Shown: positions 24,736 through 31,912 of the stretch, piece after piece
Numbering within the stretch: the stretch's first letter is position 1
Layout: each line of letters begins with the position of its first letter
Assembly (NCBI RefSeq): GCF_033097365.1
Contig: NZ_AP028461.1
Span: 4,588,001 to 4,652,000, forward strand
Length of the DNA: 64,000 nucleotides
Direction: 5' to 3'
Source of the DNA: Actinoplanes sichuanensis
Lineage (GTDB): Bacteria; Actinomycetota; Actinomycetes; Mycobacteriales; Micromonosporaceae
The notes under the pieces: model-generated
Seen by the model: only the letters and a program-made list of their open reading frames with translations
Told to the model about the DNA's origin: nothing
The model's database searches: none
Made by a program: the position numbers and the translations under genes

Positions 24736-26109
24736 CTATCGGGGGTCGGTCCGGATCGCGGCGGGCGATCCTTGCCGGCCGGCGGGTTGGTCGGGCTGCT
24801 CGTCGGTGATCGCCCGCAGGATGTCGGCGGCGCGGACCGCGACGTTGGACAGCAGTGACGAGGTCAACCCGTGGCTGTGCTGGACCCCGCCGTTGAGGAA
24901 GATCCGTTCGGGAACGCTGCGTAGACGAAGCCGGTAGTCACGCTCGACGATCGGGAGATCCCCGTCGAACGAGGACGACCCGTCGATGCTCGGCCCGAGC
25001 ATGGCGCGGGTGTCCGCGGGGCGGAACCCGGTGGCGAAGACGACGGCGTCGACCTCGAGCGTGGCGCTGCCCCGGTTTCCCAGGTCACGCAGCGTCACGG
25101 TGACGCCGTCGGGGCCCTCGCTCAGCTGCTCGATCCCGGTGACGCGGTGCACGATGAGCCGACGCACACCACGCGTGTTCTCGTCGTATTCACGCCGGTA
25201 GAGATCCTTGATCAGATCGGCGTCGACGGCCGAGTAGTTGGTCTGCCAGTGGTAGTCCAGCAGCTGCTGCTTGAGCTCCGGCGGCGCCGTGTAGAACTCG
25301 TCGACCGCCTCCGGGTCGAAGATGCGGTTGGCGTAGGGCGTGTCGTCGGCCGGGGAGTAGCCGAATCGGCGGAAGGATGCGTGCACGTCCGCATCGGGAT
25401 ACGAATCGTGCAGGTACGCGGCGACCTCGGCCGCGCTCTGCCCGGATCCGACGACGAGGAAACTGCCGTGCGGCCGCGAGGGCAGGCCGGCGAGGCTGTT
25501 CAGCAGTTGATGATTGTGGAACACCCGGTCGCCGGGCACGATCCCCTGGGGCAACACCGGTCGGCCACCGGCGCCGATCACGACGTGACGTGCCGCGATC
25601 CTCGTCTCCGAGCCGTCGACCACGGACTCGAGCGTGACCTCGAACCGGCCGCCGTTCCAGTCGATGCGGGTCGCCCTCGTACCGTAGGTGACCGGAAGGT
25701 CGATCCGGCTCGCGGCCCAGCTCAGGTAGCCGTGGAACTCACGTCTGGTCGGGAAGAACGTCTTGAGATTGATGAAGTCGGACAGCCGCCCCTGCTCGTG
25801 CAGGTAGTTCAGGAACGTGAACGGACTGGTCGGGGTCCGCATCGCGACCAGGTCTTTCAGGAAGCTGATCTGCATGGTCGTGCCGGGCAACAGCATCCCG
25901 TCATGCCATCCGAACTGTCGTCTGACATCGACGAATCTCGCTGTCAGGCGCCGGCCCGCACGACGACGCTCATTGAATTCCTCGATCGCGATCGCCAGGC
26001 TCAGATTCGACGGGCCGAACCCGATACCGAGAATGTCGACCTCGTCGCCGACGCGATCTCCCTCTTCAAGATGTCGATCGTCGCCTTTGATCAACTCATC
26101 CATCGCCAT
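24736..26109 (-). CDS. L-ornithine/L-lysine N-hydroxylase (SidA/PvdA/IucD family)
   Basis: About 457 residues from the ATG at 26109; the start is uncertain (26103 or an upstream ATG at 26172 are possible and none has a strong ribosome site). The FAD motif GIGFGPSNLSLAIA, the substrate-region DGMLLPGTTMQISFLKDL, the NADPH motif VVGSGQSAAEVAAYL and the late FATGF and HSHGLTSSLLSNVAVRA are all intact. It hydroxylates a side-chain amine to start a hydroxamate. The last NRPS adenylation domain reads close to N5-hydroxy-ornithine codes, which favours ornithine over lysine. No matching acyl- or formyltransferase is present. Confidence 0.92.
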   Translation of the reverse strand: MAMDELIKGDDRHLEEGDRVGDEVDILGIGFGPSNLSLAIAIEEFNERRRAGRRLTARFVDVRRQFGWHDGMLLPGTTMQISFLKDLVAMRTPTSPFTFLNYLHEQGRLSDFINLKTFFPTRREFHGYLSWAASRIDLPVTYGTRATRIDWNGGRFEVTLESVVDGSETRIAARHVVIGAGGRPVLPQGIVPGDRVFHNHQLLNSLAGLPSRPHGSFLVVGSGQSAAEVAAYLHDSYPDADVHASFRRFGYSPADDTPYANRIFDPEAVDEFYTAPPELKQQLLDYHWQTNYSAVDADLIKDLYRREYDENTRGVRRLIVHRVTGIEQLSEGPDGVTVTLRDLGNRGSATLEVDAVVFATGFRPADTRAMLGPSIDGSSSFDGDLPIVERDYRLRLRSVPERIFLNGGVQHSHGLTSSLLSNVAVRAADILRAITDEQPDQPAGRQGSPAAIRTDPR

Positions 26110-26197
26110 CCGGCAAGTGGCCCCTTTTATCCAGGTCGCGAACGAACGGCGCGATGACCGACCATCCCTCATCGAGGGCTGACTATAACACCACTAC

Positions 26198-26216
26198 TTA
26201 GGTTAGCCTAACTTTG
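26198..26216. promoter_or_regulatory. iron box upstream of the N-hydroxylase / mbtH-like / panD operon
   Basis: TTAGGTTAGCCTAACTTTG matches the DtxR consensus at 16 of 19 positions, with the left half perfect. It lies about 90 bp ahead of the hydroxylase start at 26109, and 75 bp beyond the end of the flavoprotein gene. Confidence 0.85.
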
Positions 26217-26289
26217 GTTGGAGGTGCGTCGCAAGCGTCCGCCCGGCGCCCTCCGAACCACACACCTGCCCGCCGGCCCGAGCGGCGGC

Positions 26290-27738
26290 TCAGGCCAGCG
26301 ACCCGGCACGTCGCCCGATCACCATTCCCGCGGTCAGGCCGGCACCCGTCGGGTAGTTCTCGCTGAAGAGCCCCCCGAGCGTTTCACCGCACGCGAAGAG
26401 CCCGGCGATGGGCTCACCCGACCGATCGAGCACCCGGCCGTCGACGTCCCCGCGAACGCCACCGAAGGTGAAGCTGATTCCACAGGTCACCGGATACGCG
26501 TAGTACGGCGGCACCTCGACCGCGGATGCCCAATTGCTCTTGACGGGCTCCACCGCCGCTCTGCGGCCGTCCTTGATCGTCGGATCGAACGGACGGCTGA
26601 CATCGATCGACGAGTTGAACTCCCGGACCGTCTGCACGAATCCGTCGACGTCGACACCCATGGCCACGGCGAGCTCTTCGACGCTGTCGGCGACGACCGG
26701 GTCGACGCCGGGCATCTCGTACTCGTACGCCGACAGCATCGGGCGCGACTGCGCATCGAACACCTGGAACGCCACCGAACCCGGCTGTTCGAGGATCACC
26801 TTGCCGTACTTCGCGTACGTGAAGTTGCGGAAGTCCGCGCCTTCGTCGATGAACCGTCGACCTCGGCGGTTGACGACGATGCCGAGCGGATAGCCGTACC
26901 GGCTGAGCCGGTTCGTCAAGGCACGATTGCTCTCGTTCTCGGGAAACGACGCGTCCCACGGGACACTGTGGCAGGTCGACCAGTCGCCGCCACGGTCGGC
27001 ACCGATCTCCAGGGCCGCCTGGATCAGATCACCGGTGTTGTACGGCGTGCCACGCACCTTCGCGTGCTGCCAGCCGTCTCCGAGGTAGCGCTGACGCCAT
27101 TGCGCATTCGCCTCGAAACCACCGCCGGCGAGCACCACCGACTCCGCGGGAAGCTCCTGATCTCCCATCCGAACACCGACGACCGAACCACCATCGGTCA
27201 TCAGTCCCGTGACCGGGCAGTCGTAGCGCACCTCGACACCGAGTCGGGCGGCGATGCGCTCATGGACCGCCATCAGCCCCGGGCCGCCGTCGATGTTGGA
27301 CACGTGCGATCCACCCCAGAACTCGAAGCTCCCGTCGGGACGCTCGTGAGCCTGCCGCTCGTACATCAGCTGGAACCTCAGTCCCAGAGCGTGCAGCCAG
27401 CGGACGGCGTCACGCGAGCCGTCGACGACGGCCTCGGTGAGTTCCTTGTCGCCGCGCCCGCCGGTGACCCGCTCCAGATCGGCCAGGAACTCCGTCGCCG
27501 AATACGGCGGGACCTCGGTACGCGCGTGACGGTCGTCAGGTTCGAGGATCTTCAGCAGGTCGTCGAGTCCGTCGTGCACCATCCGGATCGAACCCAGGGT
27601 GTAGTAGCTGTTGCCACCGGCATGGGCCCGCGGCGCCTTCTCCAGCAGCACCACGCGTCGCCCACGCTCGGCCGCCGCGTGGGCCGCGCAGTAACCGGCG
27701 TTCCCTCCGCCGACCACGACAACGTCCGGATCGAGCAT
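26290..27738 (-). CDS. tricarballylate-dehydrogenase-like FAD flavoprotein (fumarate reductase superfamily)
   Basis: A 482-residue flavoprotein. ATG 27738 follows GGGAGAGG. The FAD motif VVVVGGGNAGYCAAHAAAERG opens the protein, followed by APRAHAGGNSYYT, as in TcuA. The C-terminal SENYPTGAGLTAGMVIGRRAG binds FAD. Relatives move hydride between FAD and small polycarboxylates (fumarate, tricarballylate) or ketosteroids. It has its own iron box and is divergent from the dapB paralogue. An attractive substrate is the DapB product tetrahydrodipicolinate, whose desaturation would give an aromatic pyridine dicarboxylate; this is inference. Confidence 0.82.
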   Translation of the reverse strand: MLDPDVVVVGGGNAGYCAAHAAAERGRRVVLLEKAPRAHAGGNSYYTLGSIRMVHDGLDDLLKILEPDDRHARTEVPPYSATEFLADLERVTGGRGDKELTEAVVDGSRDAVRWLHALGLRFQLMYERQAHERPDGSFEFWGGSHVSNIDGGPGLMAVHERIAARLGVEVRYDCPVTGLMTDGGSVVGVRMGDQELPAESVVLAGGGFEANAQWRQRYLGDGWQHAKVRGTPYNTGDLIQAALEIGADRGGDWSTCHSVPWDASFPENESNRALTNRLSRYGYPLGIVVNRRGRRFIDEGADFRNFTYAKYGKVILEQPGSVAFQVFDAQSRPMLSAYEYEMPGVDPVVADSVEELAVAMGVDVDGFVQTVREFNSSIDVSRPFDPTIKDGRRAAVEPVKSNWASAVEVPPYYAYPVTCGISFTFGGVRGDVDGRVLDRSGEPIAGLFACGETLGGLFSENYPTGAGLTAGMVIGRRAGSLA

Positions 27739-27831
27739 GTGCCTCTCCCCCACCGACGACGTTGCTTCGGCTACCGAACGACGTCGTCTACCCAGATGAA
27801 CCAGCGGCATCGACCGCGGTCAGGCAGCAAC

Positions 27832-27850
27832 GTAGCTTAGCCTTACCTAA
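27832..27850. promoter_or_regulatory. iron box upstream of the TcuA-like flavoprotein gene
   Basis: The 19-mer around core TTAGCCTTACCTAA matches the DtxR consensus at 16 of 19 positions. It lies about 94 bp ahead of the flavoprotein start at 27738. Confidence 0.75.
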
Positions 27851-28036
27851 ATTTGGGAGAGCGTGTGTCCTGGACCACTGCCACTGAGGACAGTCAACGG
27901 CGGGGGTCGCGTCGCGAACCAGCCGGCCTCCGGCGGCACGCGATGTACCAGATAGCGCCGCTGATCGCCACAAAAACCACAAAGGATCCGTTAGGTTGAC
28001 GAACCCTGTCATGGGCACTGGAGCCGGGCAGTCAAC

Positions 28037-28055
28037 ATAGGTTAGCCTATCCAAA
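28037..28055. promoter_or_regulatory. iron box overlapping the start of the dapB paralogue
   Basis: ATAGGTTAGCCTATCCAAA matches the DtxR consensus at 16 of 19 positions. Its last base is the A of the dapB ATG, so repressor binding would cover the transcription/translation start. Confidence 0.8.
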
Positions 28056-28801
28056 TGAATCGAGTTGCAGTGTTGGGGGCTCGCGGCCGCATGGGCGTGG
28101 CGTCGGTCCGCGCGATCGAGGCCAGCTCCGACTTGACGGTGGTCGCCGAGATCGACGTTGATGATGATATTCAGGACATCGTCGACAAGAAGGCCGATAT
28201 CGTTCTCGTGTTCTCGCCGCCCGGCGCGGCCCACGAGCAGGTCCAGTGGTGCATCAAGCAGGGGATTCATGTCGTGGTCGGGTCGTCCGGCTTCGACGAG
28301 CAATCCGTGGAGGACATCCGCGCCGCGCTGGTGGACCACCCTGACGTCAGCGTGTTCGTCGTACCGAACTTCTCGGTCAGTGCGGTGCTGATGACCAAGT
28401 TCGCCACGAAGGCGGCCCCGTACTACGAGTCTGTCGAGATCATCGAGATTCATCATCCGGGCAAGGTGGACGCCCCCTCGGGAACAGCGCAGCACACGGC
28501 CGAACTGATCGGTCTCGCTCGCGCCAAGGCGGGCTGCGCCCCGTCACCCGACGCCACCACCCGCGACCCGCACGGCACGCGGGGTGGGCAGATCGAGGGA
28601 GTCTCGGTGCACGCGGTCCGAGTCCGCGGGTTCATGTCCTCGCAAGAGGTGCTGCTCGGCGTCGAGGGCGAGATCCTGCGGCTGCGGTACGACTCCGTGA
28701 CCCGCGAGTCCCTCATGCCCGGAGTGCTCACCTCGCTGCGCGCCGTCCCGAATCTCACCGGGGTGACCGTCGGACTCGACGCCGTACTCGACCTGGACTG
28801 A
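28055..28801 (+). CDS. dapB: 4-hydroxy-tetrahydrodipicolinate reductase paralogue inside the siderophore cluster
   Basis: A 248-residue protein with the full DapB pattern: VAVLGARGRMG (NAD(P)H site), the catalytic segment HHPGKVDAPSGTA, RGGQIEGVSVHAVRVRG and the C-terminal MPGVLTSLRAVPNLTGVTVGLDAVLDLD. It should reduce hydroxy-tetrahydrodipicolinate to tetrahydrodipicolinate. There is no ribosome site and an iron box abuts the ATG, so the mRNA is probably leaderless. No other lysine-pathway gene is near. It could raise lysine supply, or feed an aryl-acid branch with the neighbouring flavoprotein, hydroxylase and ligase. Confidence 0.88.
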   Translation: MNRVAVLGARGRMGVASVRAIEASSDLTVVAEIDVDDDIQDIVDKKADIVLVFSPPGAAHEQVQWCIKQGIHVVVGSSGFDEQSVEDIRAALVDHPDVSVFVVPNFSVSAVLMTKFATKAAPYYESVEIIEIHHPGKVDAPSGTAQHTAELIGLARAKAGCAPSPDATTRDPHGTRGGQIEGVSVHAVRVRGFMSSQEVLLGVEGEILRLRYDSVTRESLMPGVLTSLRAVPNLTGVTVGLDAVLDLD

Positions 28802-28944
28802 CACGAAGCAGCGACAGGGCGACGAGTGGCCAGGGCGGCGCACGGGCGCCTCGACGAGGTGAACGGGCGCCGGACCGCCGGCTGTTCTCGATAGATCCGC
28901 GCGCATCCCCGAGGACCGGATCCAGCTCCACCGATGGCGAGAGA

Positions 28945-28963
28945 TTAGGGTAGCCTACCCTAA
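28945..28963. promoter_or_regulatory. perfect-dyad iron box upstream of the aryl-AMP ligase operon
   Basis: TTAGGGTAGCCTACCCTAA is a perfect 9+1+9 dyad and matches the DtxR consensus at 17 of 19 positions. It lies 36 bp ahead of the ligase start. Confidence 0.88.
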
Positions 28964-28998
28964 ACGCCTGCGGAGGCGGCTCCTCGAAGGGAACCCAA

Positions 28999-30624
28999 TT
29001 GAGCATCGAACCGCTGGCCCTTGACGGGGTCGTTCCGTTTCCGCCGGAGACGGCAGCCAAATACGTCGCCGAGGGACACTGGCGCGACCAGACGTTGCCG
29101 GAGCTGTTGTTCGCCACCGCGGAGCGCTGCCCCGACAAACTCGCCGTCATCGACCGCAAAGCCGAGTTGAGCTACGCCCAGCTCACCGCCGAGGTCCTGC
29201 GCCTCGCCGCCGGCCTGCAGGATCTGGGACTGGGCCGCGGCGACCGGGTGGTGGTGCACCTGCCCAACATCTATGAGTACATCGCCTTCGTCTTCGCCCT
29301 GTGGGAGCTCGGGGCGGTTCCCGTCGTCGCTCCCATCGCGCACCGTCGTGCCGAGATCGAGCACTTCGTCGAGATCGCCGAGGCGCGTGCCTACATCACC
29401 GTCGCCTCGGACAGCGGCACCGATCTCGCCGCGATGGCCGCCGACCTGAAGCAGCGATGGCCCCACCTGGAACACACCATCGTGCTCGACCGTGACGGCG
29501 GCGGCGCCGAGTACACGGCGTTGCAGTCGAAGGGATCGCTCGACCACGCGCGCCGGTGCAGCCCGCAGGACGTCGCCCTGTTGCAGATGTCCGGCGGCAC
29601 GACCGGCGTTCCGAAGCTGATGCCGCACACCCACCAGACGTACGGCTACGCCCTGCGCCGAAGCGTCGGGGAACGAGGCATCACCGAACGCACCGTACAT
29701 CTGCTGGTCATTCCGATCTGCCACAGCATGTCGACGCGTTCGCCGGGGTTCCTCGGCGCGTTCAGCGTGGGCGCCACCATCGTGATCGCCCCGAACGGCA
29801 GCCCCGACGCGGCGTTCCCGCTGATCCAGAAGCACGGGGTGACCCGCGTCTCGCTGGTTCCGCCGATCCTGCTGGCCTGGCTGAACTCCTCGCTGCGCAA
29901 GTCCTACGACCTGTCCAGCCTGAAGGTGCTCATGTGCGGGGGCGCGAAGCTGAGCGAATCAGTGGCGAGTCGGGTCGAGCCGGAGTTCGGCGTACAACTG
30001 TCGCAGAGCTTCGGAATGGGCGAGGGCCTCGTCGTCAGCAATCCCGCCGACGTCGACCGGGCCACCAGCGTGCGATACCAGGGCCGTCCGGCCTCAGCGG
30101 CCGACGAGATCCAGGTCATCGACGACGAGGGCAACGAGGTGCCGCCCGGTGCACCCGGTCACCTGCTGACCCGGGGACCGTCGGTGATCCGCGGGTACTA
30201 CCGCAACCCCGAACAGAACGCCCTGGCGTTCACCAACGACGGCTTCTACCGCACCGGCGACATCGTCGAGCGCGACGAGCGTGGATTCATCAGAGTCGTG
30301 GGACGCTCGAAGGACCAGATCAACCGGGGCGGCGAGAAGATCGCCCCCGAAGAGCTGGAGAACGCGCTGCTCACGCATCCCGCCGTCCACAACGTCTCGG
30401 TCGTCGGTGTCGACGACGAGGTTCTCGGCGAACGCGTCAAGGCGTACCTGATTCCCCGGACGCCGGAGAGCGCGGCCGAGCTCACCCTGGGCAAGCTGCG
30501 CCAGTTCCTGCGCGACAAGGGACTCGCCACGTTCAAGCTCCCCGATGTCGTGGAGGTCGTCGCCGAGTTCCCGTACACCGCGGTCGGCAAGGTCAGCAAG
30601 CGTCTGCAGCGCGAACTGAACTAG
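28999..30624 (+). CDS. aryl acid-AMP ligase (DhbE/EntE-like) with altered specificity residues
   Basis: A 541-residue stand-alone adenylation enzyme. TTG start after GAAGGGA; N-terminal PFPPETAAKYVAEGHW is typical of DhbE/EntE. Phosphate loop MSGGTTGVPK, GMGEGLV, YRTGDIVERDERGFIRVVGRSKDQINRGGEKI and the C-terminal Lys motif AVGKVSKR are intact. In DhbE the pocket segment reads HNYPLSSPG (His234, Asn235 and so on). Here it is HSMSTRSPG: Asn235 becomes Ser, Tyr236 Met and Ser239 Arg. Both dihydroxybenzoate and salicylate enzymes keep Asn235, so the substrate is probably a different aryl acid. It likely loads the free-standing aryl carrier protein at 45993. Confidence 0.88.
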   Translation: MSIEPLALDGVVPFPPETAAKYVAEGHWRDQTLPELLFATAERCPDKLAVIDRKAELSYAQLTAEVLRLAAGLQDLGLGRGDRVVVHLPNIYEYIAFVFALWELGAVPVVAPIAHRRAEIEHFVEIAEARAYITVASDSGTDLAAMAADLKQRWPHLEHTIVLDRDGGGAEYTALQSKGSLDHARRCSPQDVALLQMSGGTTGVPKLMPHTHQTYGYALRRSVGERGITERTVHLLVIPICHSMSTRSPGFLGAFSVGATIVIAPNGSPDAAFPLIQKHGVTRVSLVPPILLAWLNSSLRKSYDLSSLKVLMCGGAKLSESVASRVEPEFGVQLSQSFGMGEGLVVSNPADVDRATSVRYQGRPASAADEIQVIDDEGNEVPPGAPGHLLTRGPSVIRGYYRNPEQNALAFTNDGFYRTGDIVERDERGFIRVVGRSKDQINRGGEKIAPEELENALLTHPAVHNVSVVGVDDEVLGERVKAYLIPRTPESAAELTLGKLRQFLRDKGLATFKLPDVVEVVAEFPYTAVGKVSKRLQRELN

Positions 30625-30628
30625 ACAC

Positions 30629-31849
30629 ATGCCGAACAAGACCACACGTGTCCTCGTCGTGGGCGCGGGCCCGGTCGGAATGGTCTGCGCGCTGGCACTG
30701 AACCGGCGCGGCATCCCGGTGACCGTTCTCGAGTCCGAGCCCGCGCCGGTGCAGGATCAGCGCGCGGCGACCATCCATCCGAGCACGCTGGAGATGCTCG
30801 ACGACCTGGGCATCACCGAGAAGATCCGACCGCACAGCCTGCTCTCCAGCACCTATCGCTTCCACGACCGCACGACCGGCGACGTCGTGGCGGAGTTCGA
30901 CCTCGGCCGACTCGAGGACGAGATCCGGTTCCCGTATGTGCTGCAGTACGAGCAGTACAAACTGACCGCCGCCATCGCCGCGGAATACGCGAACGAATCC
31001 GACTTCGACGTACGGTTCTCCCACACGCTGACCGGTCTGACCGAAACCGCAGACGGCATCGAGGTGGAGTACACCTCACCGGCCGGCACGGAACGCATGG
31101 CGGCGGCGTACGTCGTCGGCTGTGACGGTGGCCGATCGACGGTGCGCAAGCTCGCCGGCATCGAATTCGAGGGATTCACCTACCCGGAGCGGTTCATCAA
31201 GATCGCGACCAGCTTCGACTTGAAGACCGTCAAGCCGGAGCTGGCGTTTCGCAACTACTTCTCCGACCCCAACGAGTGGGCCAACGTGTTCAAGGTGCGC
31301 GGAGAAGCACCCGGAGGGCTCTGGCGGGTCATTCTGCCGATCGGCCACGACGAGGACGACGCCACCGCGTTGTCGCCGGCGCGCGTCGAGGAGCGGCTGC
31401 AGAAGTTCCTCCCGAAGACCGGCCCGTACCACGTCGAGTATCGCAACGTCTACGGAGTCAATCAGCGTGTGGCCGCGACCTTCCGTCAGGGGCGCATCCT
31501 GCTCGCCGGCGACAGCGCGCACGTCAACAACCCGATCGGCGGCATGGGCATGAACGGCGGCATCCATGACGCGATCAACCTGACGGACAAGCTCACGAAG
31601 GTGATCGCCGGTGAGGCCGACGACGATCTGCTCGACCTCTACAGCCGCCAGCGGCGCCATGCCGCGGTGAACTACGTACAGGCCCAGACGATCGCCAACA
31701 AACGGTTGCTGGAGCAACGCGATCCCGAGGTTCGTCGACAGAACCTCGACGAACTGCGCCGGACCGCCGAGAAGTTCGATACCGCCCGCGCCTACATGCG
31801 CCGTGCGGCCCTGTTCGACAGCCTCCAGGACGCTGCCGCCATCACCTGA
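30629..31849 (+). CDS. FAD-dependent aromatic-type hydroxylase (class A flavin monooxygenase)
   Basis: A 406-residue protein starting 4 bp after the ligase. It has GAGPVGMVCALAL (Rossmann), the CDGGRSTVRKLAG (DG) motif and GRILLAGDSAHVNNPIGGMGMNGG (GD motif), the pattern of the PheA/TfdB/MhpA group. The usual C-terminal thioredoxin-like domain of phenol hydroxylases is absent, so it is a compact form. Tight coupling to the ligase suggests it hydroxylates the aryl acid, free or carrier-bound, to create the iron-binding ortho-hydroxy group. The actual substrate is not known from sequence. Confidence 0.87.
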   Translation: MPNKTTRVLVVGAGPVGMVCALALNRRGIPVTVLESEPAPVQDQRAATIHPSTLEMLDDLGITEKIRPHSLLSSTYRFHDRTTGDVVAEFDLGRLEDEIRFPYVLQYEQYKLTAAIAAEYANESDFDVRFSHTLTGLTETADGIEVEYTSPAGTERMAAAYVVGCDGGRSTVRKLAGIEFEGFTYPERFIKIATSFDLKTVKPELAFRNYFSDPNEWANVFKVRGEAPGGLWRVILPIGHDEDDATALSPARVEERLQKFLPKTGPYHVEYRNVYGVNQRVAATFRQGRILLAGDSAHVNNPIGGMGMNGGIHDAINLTDKLTKVIAGEADDDLLDLYSRQRRHAAVNYVQAQTIANKRLLEQRDPEVRRQNLDELRRTAEKFDTARAYMRRAALFDSLQDAAAIT

Positions 31850-31863
31850 GCCATCGGCTCCGC

Positions 31864-31901
31864 TGTCTGGTGCGGTACCACGGGTGGTACCGCACCAGAC
31901 A
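31864..31901. terminator. bidirectional hairpin terminator between the hydroxylase and NRPS1
   Basis: A perfect 18-bp stem (tgtctggtgcggtaccac / gtggtaccgcaccagaca) with a 2-base loop (or 17 bp with 4 bases) fills the 63-bp gap between convergent genes ending at 31849 and 31913. Confidence 0.9.
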
Positions 31902-31912
31902 ACGAAATCCAC

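Noticed and set aside
26218..27840. 540-residue plus-strand ORF opposite the flavoprotein gene
   Set aside because: The minus strand carries FAD-binding motifs over the full length and a strong ribosome site; the plus strand has neither.
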